This document shows positions 33,288-41,060 of a stretch of 42,271 bases of DNA, piece by piece (the first letter of the stretch is position 1; the number at the start of each line of letters is the position of its first letter). Both the position numbers and the translations under genes were made by a program. The stretch covers positions 1 through 42,271 of the forward strand of contig JABGRG010000024.1 in assembly GCA_018648445.1 (NCBI GenBank), written 5' to 3'. A model generated the notes under the pieces. That model was not told the DNA's origin. It was given only the letters and a program-made list of their open reading frames with translations, and made no database searches. This stretch comes from Rhodospirillales bacterium. GTDB taxonomy: Bacteria; Pseudomonadota; Alphaproteobacteria; Rhodospirillales_A; JACZKS01.

Positions 33288-34487
33288 ATGAAGGAAAGCG
33301 GCATTCTGGAGCGATACGGGCTGACGCGGGTCATTAACGTTTCGGGGACAATGACGGCGCTGGGCGCGTCGCGGGTCGTGCCCGAGGCGATCGAAGCCGG
33401 GGCTGAAATTCAATCCCATTTCGTGCGGATTGACGAGCTTCAGGCAAAGGCGTCGGAGGCTATTGCGCGTCTGACCGGGGCCGAAGCCGGGTTTGTCACA
33501 GCATGCAGCGCCGCGGCAATGAGCATGGGCGTCTGCGGGTGCATGACGGGAACAAACCTGAACAGGATCGAACTTCTTCCGGATACCGGTGGTTTACCGA
33601 ACGAGGTCGTCGTCCAGGCCGGTCATCTGGTTAACTACGGCGCGCCGATCAATCAGGCGGTTCGCCTGACCGGTGCTCGTATCGTTCCTCTTGGAACAGC
33701 GGCGCTTGTGAATTTCTACAATCTTGAAGACAGCATTGGCGAGCAAACCGCCGCCGCGCTATTTGTCGTGTCGCACCATGTGGTGCAGGAAGGTCAGATC
33801 GCGCTGGAGGAGTTTGTATCGATTTGTAAGGCCCGCGGCGTGCCGGTGATCGTCGACATGGCCAGCGAATACAATCTGCGAAGCGCCATCGAGCTTGGCG
33901 CTGAGCTTGTAATCTACAGCAGCCATAAGTTCATGGGCGGGCCGACGGGCGGGATCGTGGCTGGCCGCAAGGAACTGGTCCGTGCGGCCTACCTTCAGAA
34001 TAAGGGCCTCGGCCGCCATATGAAGATCGGCAAGGAAGGTATCATTGGCACGATTGCCGCACTGGAAGCGTGGGAACGCCGCGATCACGAGGCAGCGTAT
34101 GGGCGCGAGCAGGAATATGTTGATCATTGGCGGGAGGCGCTCGGTTCCGTGCCGGGCCTGCGCCTTGAGACGCACCATGACTGGACCGATAATCCCATCG
34201 ATCGACTAAAAATTTCCGTAGACCCCGTGGAAGCCGCCCTTTACGCTTGGGAGCTGGCCGACCGGCTGAGCGCGGGCGAACCCTCCGTCCAGGTGCGCGA
34301 CGATTTGATCGAACACGGATATTTCTTCCTTGATCCATGTAATCTGGAACCCGGTGAAGAACTCATCGTCGGCCGACGGATCGCCGAGGAAGTGCAATCG
34401 GCCCGCACGAATGGAGACGGTCACCTGTATTCCCTGTCGGATCGCAAACGCCGCGGCATCAAGGCAGCGCTAAAGTGGCCGGACTAA
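33288..34487 (+). CDS. SelA-like fold-type I PLP-dependent enzyme
   Basis: A 399-residue protein of the SelA/D-glucosaminate-6-phosphate ammonia-lyase-like group. The N-terminus YGLTRVINVSGTMTALGASR is diagnostic. TGAEAGFVTACSAAAMSMG binds the cofactor phosphate, PVIVDMASEYNLR has the PLP-pairing Asp, and the lysine lies in VIYSSHKFMGGPTGG. AGGAAG precedes the ATG. A selenocysteine role is unlikely because no selB or tRNA-Sec is nearby and the context is catabolic. A beta-elimination or ammonia-lyase reaction on a hydroxylated amino acid or amino-sugar acid is more plausible. It is the last gene of the ABC operon. Confidence 0.88.
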   Translation: MKESGILERYGLTRVINVSGTMTALGASRVVPEAIEAGAEIQSHFVRIDELQAKASEAIARLTGAEAGFVTACSAAAMSMGVCGCMTGTNLNRIELLPDTGGLPNEVVVQAGHLVNYGAPINQAVRLTGARIVPLGTAALVNFYNLEDSIGEQTAAALFVVSHHVVQEGQIALEEFVSICKARGVPVIVDMASEYNLRSAIELGAELVIYSSHKFMGGPTGGIVAGRKELVRAAYLQNKGLGRHMKIGKEGIIGTIAALEAWERRDHEAAYGREQEYVDHWREALGSVPGLRLETHHDWTDNPIDRLKISVDPVEAALYAWELADRLSAGEPSVQVRDDLIEHGYFFLDPCNLEPGEELIVGRRIAEEVQSARTNGDGHLYSLSDRKRRGIKAALKWPD

Positions 34488-35007
34488 AAGTCCGCCGCAA
34501 TGACATGCCGTCGACCCGACAAAGCCAAATCCCCCTCTTCGCTTGCGTCATAAACCCTAGCATGTGTGACGTCAGCGCCTATGGAAACATACGACCGTTT
34601 TCAAGGGAAAAGCGGTCTTTTTTCGAGGAGTGCCGCAGGGCCGATTTTAGCAATAAGGCGACATTCGACGAACAACAGGCATCCGAACGTTTAATGTCCG
34701 ATTCGGGTCAATGTCAGTCATCATTCGGCCTGTGTGCGAACTTCGGCTGATAGCCAATAACGGAACTCATCCCGAAATGTCGGCGGCTTCCAATTTTTCG
34801 ATTTTAGCACGGTTTAAGGAGATTCTGAGACCGGGCGCGCGAAGGACCCAGGCCAAGGCATTCGCAAAACAGATCGCACCGTCGTCGGTATGCAATCGAA
34901 CCCAGACAATGCTGCTGAATTCCGAAACCGCGACCGTCTCGACGCCGATGATTTTTATCGCCTATTTCCCCGGTTTGATCTGGGCCCACAAAGAAGCAAC
35001 GTTTTCA
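34488..35007. other. 520-base gap without an intact gene
   Basis: The gap lies between the convergent SelA-like and beta-lactamase-like genes. Open frames here give no recognisable protein on either strand, apart from the relic at 34878-34958. The left half has no clear structure or terminator. Loss of coding pattern next to a gene fragment suggests a decayed junction. Confidence 0.6.
34878..34958 (-). pseudogene. N-terminal relic of an enolase-superfamily (mandelate racemase-like) gene
   Basis: Translation on the minus strand from ATA at 34958 gives IKIIGVETVAVSEF, then SSIVWVRLHTDDG. This matches the conserved opening of mandelate racemase/muconate lactonizing enzyme family proteins, where M-K-I then V-R-x-H-T-D-E-G is normal. 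After that Gly, at about 34878, the similarity stops, although the frame runs on to a stop near 34764. The first codon is ATA instead of ATG, with GGGGAAATAG just before it and an in-frame stop two codons upstream. It looks like a decayed 5' end of a gene related to, but not copied from, the intact family member at 36225. Confidence 0.6.
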
Positions 35008-35997
35008 TCAGGTTGCGGCAGCCAAGACATGGCGCAGGAAGGCGGTCTCCAGCAGGCGTCGCTCCGCCTCGTCGTCAACATTGTCCCACGGCGCCGGACA
35101 CAAAACCATGACAAGACGCCGCGCCGGACTGACCCAGACATAGATTGCGTTCGCACCCCACGCGCCGAATATGTCGCGTGGCAACTCCGGCCACAGTTCG
35201 CCGTGGTCGTTGACCCAGAATCCGAGACCGTACTTGCAGTCCCGCGCGTGACCGTGCGTCAAGATTTCGGCGTTGGTGCGGGAGGCCATGGCGAGATAGT
35301 CCCAGGGCACCACACTGCGTCCCTTCCACTCGCCTTGGTTCAACCACAATAGGCCAAGGCGCGCCGCGTCATCGGCGTTTGCGACCAGGTGCAACCCGTG
35401 GCCGAAAATCCCGCGCTTGGCGGCGGGGCGATCCGAATAGTCGAAATCGAAATAGGCGTGTTCCCAGCAACCGCCAATCGGTTCGCGAATCTTTTCGGCG
35501 ACCAATTGCGCAGCGCCCGGCAGCCGCAACTGATCGCTACTGTCATAAAGGCCGTAGGCGGTGGCGATCGCATTGGAAAGAACATTCATGCCGAAAGTCT
35601 GGTAGTGAAAGACCTTGCCCGGGGGCTCTTCAGGTTTCAGATAGCCCGACGTGTTGCCGGCCAGTTGACGGAACGTGATACCGCGATTGGCCGGATGGGC
35701 GTAGCGACCAGGCTTGGGGCCTTCGTGCTCGCCCACCGCCATCATCTCGGGATAGACGTCGATCACCGGCGTCTCGAGGCTGGCTACCAAGCCATCCCTG
35801 ACGGCGATGCCGAGGAGCAGGGAATAGGCCGATTTGCTCGCCGAGCGCAGCGGGAAGCGTGCTTCCGGGTCAATGCCAGCGTGCCATTCGCCGACCAGCC
35901 AGCCATCGCAAAGCAGAAGGACACGATAGGGCCTCCCTGCCGCCGTCGTTGCCAGCCACTCTGCAGTCGCGGCAAGCCCGGTTTCGCAGAAACCCAA
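35008..35997 (-). CDS. Beta-lactamase-fold serine hydrolase (class C/esterase-like), start uncertain
   Basis: A penicillin-binding-protein/beta-lactamase-related hydrolase. The catalytic S-x-x-K motif is SASK in FPLRSASKSAYSLLLG, and a Tyr motif follows in KVFHYQTFGMNVLSN. GIFGHGLHLVANADDAARLG and YGLGFWVNDHG are common to this family. Only TTG at 35997 is a standard start, giving 329 residues. The same frame stays open upstream and reads FPDQTWLRGSASELGF, which looks like the genuine family N-terminus. It would begin at ATT 36048, five bases behind an AAGGAGG site. The ATG that overlaps this site (36053) is out of frame. So the gene may use a rare ATT/ATC start or carry a frameshift. No signal peptide is visible. 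A role in an amide or lactone hydrolysis step is possible. Confidence 0.82.
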   Translation of the reverse strand: MGFCETGLAATAEWLATTAAGRPYRVLLLCDGWLVGEWHAGIDPEARFPLRSASKSAYSLLLGIAVRDGLVASLETPVIDVYPEMMAVGEHEGPKPGRYAHPANRGITFRQLAGNTSGYLKPEEPPGKVFHYQTFGMNVLSNAIATAYGLYDSSDQLRLPGAAQLVAEKIREPIGGCWEHAYFDFDYSDRPAAKRGIFGHGLHLVANADDAARLGLLWLNQGEWKGRSVVPWDYLAMASRTNAEILTHGHARDCKYGLGFWVNDHGELWPELPRDIFGAWGANAIYVWVSPARRLVMVLCPAPWDNVDDEAERRLLETAFLRHVLAAAT

Positions 35998-36224
35998 TTC
36001 CGATGCGCTGCCTCGGAGCCAGGTTTGATCGGGAAAGATGCACCGAATGTCATCCTCCTTAATAGGTCTGCCACCGAATTCGCTTCGTCATCTCCATCCG
36101 CAAAAAGTCGCCTAAAAACCTAAAACTTGCATCATTCCTATCATTAATAGATGTCCACTGCCCTTCACGGACGGACGGTTCGCAAGAATTCGGAGAATGT
36201 CCGATAAACGCTCTCAGGTGATAT

Positions 36225-37346
36225 CTAAGTTCCGTTTTGAGAGAGGCGCGCAATGCAATCGTGATCGAGCGCCACCCCGAGGCCCGGCTGGGTGAAGACC
36301 GGCGTGTTACCGTCGGGAGGCACAAGATCGCCCGTCACGATGTCGAAAAAGAGTGAGCTTTCGCCGAACTGGAATTCGAGCATGAGGAAGTTTTTGAGGA
36401 TGGCCGAAACTTGGACGCTGGCAACATGGCAGACAGGCCCGGTGGGATTATGAGGCGAGACCGCGATCCCTTTCGGTGCCGCCATGTCGGCGATGGTGCG
36501 CAGGGCCGATAGGCCGCAGTACTTCACGTCCGGCATCAGCACGTCATAAATCCGATTGTCGATATAGGGCTGGAAGTCCTGCGGGCTTAGCCCGTGTTCC
36601 ATACCAGCCAGTCGGACGCCAACAGATTTGGCATGGGCGGCGATCCGACCCAGGGCGGTGAAATGAGCCTCCGTCTCGGGGAGCGGACATTCGATCCAGT
36701 AGAGACCGAGGGCGGCCGCCTTATCCAGAAGAGCGATTGTCCGGGTTTCATCCAGGCGCCAATGGCAGTCGACCATAACTCCTGTGCGTCCGGCGCATGC
36801 CGCGTTGACCGCCTCTATTCGCTCAAGACCGGCAGAGAATAGGGCCTCGTCGTCGACCTTTCCCTCGCCGACATCGTCGAAGGGCGCAATCTTGACGTGA
36901 TCGAACCCAGCGTCGACGGCCAGGCCCGTCGCGGCGACGAACCCCTCGGGCGATCGGTCGACGGTACCGCGGTTGGTATTAGCGTACACCGATACGACGT
37001 CTCTTACCCGATCACCTAACAGATCAGCGACGGGTTGGTATGACCGTTGGCCGGAAATATCCCACAACGCCTGTTCGATGGCGCATAAGACAGCGCGCTC
37101 GGGCAGCCCGCTTGGCGGCGAACCGAACCACGGTGCCAGCGCCTCGGGCTCGGCCGGGAGACCCGTCAGGCGTTGGTCCCAAATGTTGGCAAAAGTGCGG
37201 AGGGGGTCTTCGCTCCCAAAGTGAGTAGCCTCGCCTGTTCCGACAAGGCCATCGGAATCGGTCACTTCGATGAAAGTCCATTGTGTTTGCGGGCTAATTC
37301 GGACCGCTTGGCAAGAAATGTCGGTGATGGTCGGTTTGCCTGTCAT
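36225..37346 (-). CDS. Enolase-superfamily dehydratase/racemase (mandelate racemase/MLE type)
   Basis: A 373-residue enolase-superfamily protein. The N-terminal capping domain includes TFIEVTDSDGLVGTGEATH. In the barrel, the Lys of FDHVKIAPFD, the metal ligands Asp of GVMVDCHWRLD and Glu of YWIECPLPE, and Glu of LAGMEHGLS are visible. The catalytic His is probably in IAVSPHNPTGPV, a segment also seen in galactonate-type dehydratases. These enzymes abstract the alpha proton of a carboxylate, commonly dehydrating a sugar acid. It is divergent from the GntR at 37472, whose promoter has TGTCGAC repeats, and lies 227 bases ahead of the beta-lactamase-fold gene on the same strand. The ribosome site is weak. 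The exact substrate is not determined. Confidence 0.92.
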   Translation of the reverse strand: MTGKPTITDISCQAVRISPQTQWTFIEVTDSDGLVGTGEATHFGSEDPLRTFANIWDQRLTGLPAEPEALAPWFGSPPSGLPERAVLCAIEQALWDISGQRSYQPVADLLGDRVRDVVSVYANTNRGTVDRSPEGFVAATGLAVDAGFDHVKIAPFDDVGEGKVDDEALFSAGLERIEAVNAACAGRTGVMVDCHWRLDETRTIALLDKAAALGLYWIECPLPETEAHFTALGRIAAHAKSVGVRLAGMEHGLSPQDFQPYIDNRIYDVLMPDVKYCGLSALRTIADMAAPKGIAVSPHNPTGPVCHVASVQVSAILKNFLMLEFQFGESSLFFDIVTGDLVPPDGNTPVFTQPGLGVALDHDCIARLSQNGT

Positions 37347-37407
37347 ATCAAGCTTTCAAGATTGTGAGTCAGGATGAGAGGTCGCGACTGTGAGAATACC
37401 CTCTGGC

Positions 37408-37461
37408 TTGACAAAATGTCGACTATCATATTAAATTGTCGACAGTATAAAAGATTGTCGG
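37408..37461 (+). promoter_or_regulatory. Promoter with TGTCGAC repeats ahead of GntR gene
   Basis: TTGACA (37408-37413) is followed after 17 bases by TTAAAT (37431-37436). TGTCGAC occurs at 37417-37423 inside the spacer and at 37437-37443 just behind the -10, the latter extending to the palindrome TGTCGACA. A third, imperfect copy TGTCGG is at 37456-37461. The spacing of about 20 bases between copies puts them on the same helix face. This fits autorepression by the GntR protein and control of the divergent gene at 37346. Confidence 0.6.
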
Positions 37462-37471
37462 TAATTGTGCA

Positions 37472-38260
37472 ATGATGCAATCATTTCTTGGGCAATCTAG
37501 CCTTAGCGAGAATGATCCTTCCTCGATCACTGCGTCGGAAGTGAGCGATGGAAAAGGCAAGCCACGGCATGACCAGGCCTTGGCTTGGATTGAACAACAA
37601 ATCCTGAACGGTCAGTTGCACCCCGGCGACCGCATCAAGGAAAAAGCACTGGCCGAGGCGTTGGGCATGAGCCGCTCGCCAGTCCGAGAGGCTTTTCGCG
37701 TCCTTCAGCAGGCTGGTGTGGTCGAAATCATTCCCAATCGAGGCGCCTTCGTTCGCAAGGCCAGTCTGCGCGACGTGCTGCACCTTTTTGACATTCGTGG
37801 TGCCTTATGGAGATTGGCGGCCATCGAGGCCACTGAGAACCTAACGCGGCGCCATATGAACTATCTGGAAAGCCAGATCGAACGCATGGATTTAGTAATC
37901 GCGGCCAAGGATTCAGATGCCTACATGGAGCTGAATACCAGATTCCACGAGTTCATCAATTCGGTAAGCGGTAATCGACCGCTCGCCCGTATCCAGAGAA
38001 ATTTGTTTTTGCAAGGTCGGCTTTTTCGCCGGGGTTCATTGTCAACTGATGAAGATTTGCAGCAACGCAACGCCGATCATCGTTTGTTATTGGATGCCAT
38101 GAAAGATGGTGCGGGCGAAGAAGCGGGTCGCATTTCCGAGGACCACGTGCGGCAGAGCAAGCATCGTTTCCTGCAATCTTTGGGGGCGACGATGGGTTCC
38201 TTTGGCGACGTCCTGGATCGGGATATAGCGACCTTTGATACGACTGGGAGGATTGGTTAG
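37472..38260 (+). CDS. GntR-family regulator, FadR/FCD type
   Basis: A 262-residue regulator with an N-terminal extension of about 30 residues before the winged helix (GDRIKEKALAEALGMSRSPV, REAFRVLQQAGVVEIIPNRG). The FCD domain has ELNTRFHEFINSVSGN, RNADHRLLLDAMKDG and SEDHVRQSKHRF; Asn replaces the usual Asp at the first metal-ligand position. ATG at 37472 or 37475 is possible; no ribosome site is evident, so a leaderless or weakly translated message is likely. It is divergent from the enolase-superfamily gene and upstream of the peptide ABC operon, and may regulate both. Confidence 0.92.
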   Translation: MMQSFLGQSSLSENDPSSITASEVSDGKGKPRHDQALAWIEQQILNGQLHPGDRIKEKALAEALGMSRSPVREAFRVLQQAGVVEIIPNRGAFVRKASLRDVLHLFDIRGALWRLAAIEATENLTRRHMNYLESQIERMDLVIAAKDSDAYMELNTRFHEFINSVSGNRPLARIQRNLFLQGRLFRRGSLSTDEDLQQRNADHRLLLDAMKDGAGEEAGRISEDHVRQSKHRFLQSLGATMGSFGDVLDRDIATFDTTGRIG

Positions 38261-38271
38261 GAACCGATGGC

Positions 38272-38323
38272 GGTTTCGAAACCTGAGAGTGATTCGCGCC
38301 TTAAAGCAAGGACAAGCGCGAAT
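38272..38323. other. Palindrome and stem-loop upstream of the peptide ABC operon
   Basis: GGTTTCGAAACC (38272-38283) is a perfect 12-base palindrome. ATTCGCGC and GCGCGAAT arms (38292-38299 and 38316-38323) form an 8-bp stem with a 16-base loop. They lie between the GntR stop and the binding-protein gene. They could be an operator and a leader hairpin; no T tract is present. Confidence 0.4.
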
Positions 38324-38383
38324 TTCGAGGTCGGAAAGAGTTCTTAAGAGCCACTGGCCAACCATGCAAATAGGGAGGTGAAG

Positions 38384-39928
38384 ATGTTATCAATTCGTCC
38401 CGTCAGGCGTATCGTACGCCTATTTGGTGCCTTGGCACTCCCCTGTCTGGCCGTCACCGGATTACTCGTTCCCGCTGTCGCCACCGCACAGGAGAAATCC
38501 GTTACGATCGTGATCCCGGCTGAGCCCGGCGAACTCGAACCCTGTCAGGCCAAGGCCAACGACACGGGCTGGGTCACCTTGGACAATGTCGTCGAGACGC
38601 TGGCCGTCCGCGACATCAAAACCGGCAATTTGGAGCCCCAATTGGCGACCTCCTGGGAGCAGGTGGACGACCTGACCTGGCGGTTTAAGCTGCGCCAGGG
38701 AGTCACATTCCATGACGGCACGGCGTTGAACGCCGAGGCCGCCAAGAAAGCCATCGACCGCAACATGAACGCCAAGATGGTGTGCATGAGCCGGGTCAAG
38801 TTTTTCGGCGATAAGACCCTGGAGATCTCCGTCGTCGACGACATGACGATCGACGTTAAGACCGAGCAGTTGGACCCGATTCTGCCGCTCAACTTGTCAA
38901 ATCATCCGATCTACTCGACCAAGGGCATGCCCATGGACAAGAAAGTCCGGGGTATCGGCGGCGGCGGCACCGGTCCCTACCGGGTAGCCGAATGGGCGGC
39001 CGGCCAGCAGATCGTGCTGGAGCGCAATGCCGATTATTGGGGCAAGAAGCCCGAAGTCGAGAAAGCCACCTTCATCTGGCGGGGCGAATCCTCCGTTGCA
39101 ACGGCGATGGTGAAGCAGGGCGAGGCCGACCTCGCACCCGTGATCGCGCCGCAGGACGTGACTCCCGAACTCGGCGTGGCCTATCCCAACGCTGAGACGA
39201 CGCGCCTCAATCTCGACCTGATTCTTGAGCCGATGAGCGACCGGCGGGGCCGTGCGGCCATGAACTACGCCATCGACCGCGAGGCCCTGAAGGTGACGGT
39301 CGGTCCCGAGGTCACCAACGCGACCCACATGTTTGTGCCGCAGACCGCGGGGCATAATGATGGGATCGACGTGGCGCCCTACAATCCTGGACTGGCCAAA
39401 GCCCTCGTTGCGGCAGCCAAGGCGGACGGAGTCGACGTCGGCCGCGAGATCCAGTTCGTCGGCCGCATCGGGCATTTCCCGGGCGACTTCGATCTGATCC
39501 AGGCACTGACCGCGATGTTCAATGAGGCCGGCCTGAATGTGCGTGCCCAGATGTTTGAGGGGGCGCAGAAGAACAAAATCCAGGCCAAGCCCTTCGCCGA
39601 AGGGCGTCCACCGCAGATCGTCATGGATCAGCACGACAACACGCTGGGCGACCCGGTCGTCTCGATGTATTCCCGCTTCCATTCCGGCGGCGGACAGTCC
39701 AAGACCAGCGATCCCCACATCGACTTCATGATCGAATATGCGTCGAGCGCCACCGGGGCGGAGCGCATCTGGGCCTGGGAACGGACGATGGAACACGTCA
39801 ACACCTTGATGCCCAACGTCATGCTGTACCACATGGTCGGTTATGCGGCGGTCGGACCGCGGATCAACTTCACGCCGACCGTGTTTACCAACAGCGCGAT
39901 CCACGTCTTCACCATTACTTTTAAGTAA
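38384..39928 (+). CDS. Peptide/opine-type ABC transporter solute-binding protein (SBP family 5)
   Basis: A 514-residue periplasmic binding protein of the DppA/OppA group. The signal peptide ends at ATAQ after an arginine-rich MLSIRPVRRIVRLFGALAL segment. The family signature includes NVVETLAVRD, LEPQLATSWEQVDDLTWRFK and LRQGVTFHDGTALNAEAAKK near residue 90, and GTGPYRVAEWAAGQQIVLER near residue 195. RRGRAAMNYAIDRE is also typical. The ATG at 38384 has GGGAGG five bases upstream. Family ligands include peptides, opines, glycosides and nickel, so the substrate is open. Two stem-loops follow the gene. Confidence 0.94.
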   Translation: MLSIRPVRRIVRLFGALALPCLAVTGLLVPAVATAQEKSVTIVIPAEPGELEPCQAKANDTGWVTLDNVVETLAVRDIKTGNLEPQLATSWEQVDDLTWRFKLRQGVTFHDGTALNAEAAKKAIDRNMNAKMVCMSRVKFFGDKTLEISVVDDMTIDVKTEQLDPILPLNLSNHPIYSTKGMPMDKKVRGIGGGGTGPYRVAEWAAGQQIVLERNADYWGKKPEVEKATFIWRGESSVATAMVKQGEADLAPVIAPQDVTPELGVAYPNAETTRLNLDLILEPMSDRRGRAAMNYAIDREALKVTVGPEVTNATHMFVPQTAGHNDGIDVAPYNPGLAKALVAAAKADGVDVGREIQFVGRIGHFPGDFDLIQALTAMFNEAGLNVRAQMFEGAQKNKIQAKPFAEGRPPQIVMDQHDNTLGDPVVSMYSRFHSGGGQSKTSDPHIDFMIEYASSATGAERIWAWERTMEHVNTLMPNVMLYHMVGYAAVGPRINFTPTVFTNSAIHVFTITFK

Positions 39929-39940
39929 GGGGAGCAACCG

Positions 39941-39961
39941 CCGGTTACGGTTCGTAACCGG
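39941..39961. other. Stem-loop behind the SBP5 gene
   Basis: Perfect 9-bp arms CCGGTTACG and CGTAACCGG with a three-base loop start 13 bases after the binding-protein stop. No T tract follows. It forms a tandem pair with the hairpin at 39979-40009. Confidence 0.6.
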
Positions 39962-39978
39962 AACCTAGGCAACGTCAA

Positions 39979-40009
39979 CCGACCCGTCCGTATTGCACGG
40001 ACGGGTCGG
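39979..40009. other. Strong stem-loop between SBP5 and first permease genes
   Basis: Perfect 13-bp arms CCGACCCGTCCGT and ACGGACGGGTCGG enclose the loop ATTGC. The stem is GC-rich and lies about 70 bases before the permease start. Without a T tract it probably stabilises the upstream message or causes partial attenuation, so the binding protein outnumbers the permeases. Confidence 0.7.
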
Positions 40010-40078
40010 GTAGCCGGAAATGCGTGATGGTATCGCACTTGAAATGGGCGGGCCCACGGTAACGACGGAGACGGATCG

Positions 40079-40996
40079 GTGTTAGAGTTTCTTGTTCGGC
40101 GATTTTTGCACAGCCTGATCGCGCTGGCTTGTCTGATCGCCCTCGTCTTCATTCTCGGCCGCCTCACCGGCGATCCGGCGCTGCTTTACCTGCCGGAGAA
40201 CGCCACCCTGAAAGCCATCGCGGATTTCCGCGAACAGGGTGGCTTCAACGACCCGGTACTGTTGCAGTTCGGGCGCTATGTCGGCGGCATAATGGAATTG
40301 GATTTCGGTACCTCCTATCGCCGCAACCAGCCGGCCATGGAGATCGTGTTCGAAGCCTTTCCTTGGACCCTGAAGCTGGCCGCCGTCACGGTCGTGCTTG
40401 CCATGCTGATTGCCATGACCGTGGGACCGATGGCGGCCTACAGACCCGCGTCCATCTTCGATCGCATCGCCAGTGTTCTCTCGCTGGCGGCGGCTAGTAC
40501 GCCGGATTTCTGGGTCGCCATTATCGGAATTCTCGTCCTGGCGGTCACTTTTGGCTGGCTGCCCACATCGGGCGTCGGCGGGCCGGAATACTGGATTCTG
40601 CCCATCGCCGTCCTGATGCTGAAGATCACCGGTACCACCACTCAGGTGGTGCGCGGCTCGATGATCAGCACCTTGGCCTCGCCCTATATCAAGGCGGCCC
40701 GCGCCAAGGGAATGCAGGAAGAGCGCGTGGTCTTCATTCACGCCCTGCGCAATTCGGTGATTGCCGCCGTGACGATCGCCGGCGACCAGGCCCGCGGCAT
40801 CGTCAACGGTGCCGTCATCGTCGAGACGATATTTGGCTGGCCCGGTGTCGGCAAGTTGCTGATCGACGCCATTATCCAGCGCGACTTCGCGGTCCTGCAG
40901 GCGGCGGTGCTCGCGACCGCAACGGTCATTCTGGTGCTGAACATCGTTATCGACATCATCTACGCCCTTCTCGATCCCCGAATCCGACTGAACTGA
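40079..40996 (+). CDS. Peptide-type ABC transporter permease (DppB-like)
   Basis: A 305-residue permease. The start is GTG at 40079 with GGAG about 10 bases upstream. LEFLVRRFLHSLIALACLIA begins the first helix, with the conserved RRF. The large periplasmic loop contains DPVLLQFGRYVGGIMELDFG and RRNQPAMEIV, characteristic of DppB. The EAA coupling motif is AARAKGMQEERVVFIHALRN. ETIFGWPGVGKLLIDAI is the family's last conserved segment. It forms a heterodimer with the next permease. Confidence 0.94.
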   Translation: MLEFLVRRFLHSLIALACLIALVFILGRLTGDPALLYLPENATLKAIADFREQGGFNDPVLLQFGRYVGGIMELDFGTSYRRNQPAMEIVFEAFPWTLKLAAVTVVLAMLIAMTVGPMAAYRPASIFDRIASVLSLAAASTPDFWVAIIGILVLAVTFGWLPTSGVGGPEYWILPIAVLMLKITGTTTQVVRGSMISTLASPYIKAARAKGMQEERVVFIHALRNSVIAAVTIAGDQARGIVNGAVIVETIFGWPGVGKLLIDAIIQRDFAVLQAAVLATATVILVLNIVIDIIYALLDPRIRLN

Positions 40997-41060
40997 GGCG
41001 CGCGAAAAGCATGGGTGCCGCAGAAACAAACACGAAGCCCGGTCGAGAGGAGTCCACGCC

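Noticed and set aside
33288..34487. Selenocysteine synthase SelA
   Set aside because: No selB, tRNA-Sec or selD in the surroundings, and the gene ends a catabolic operon; only the fold is shared.
34711..35352. 213-codon plus-strand open frame spanning the gap and the beta-lactamase-like gene
   Set aside because: Its second half is antisense to the S-x-x-K hydrolase and its first half has no recognisable protein.
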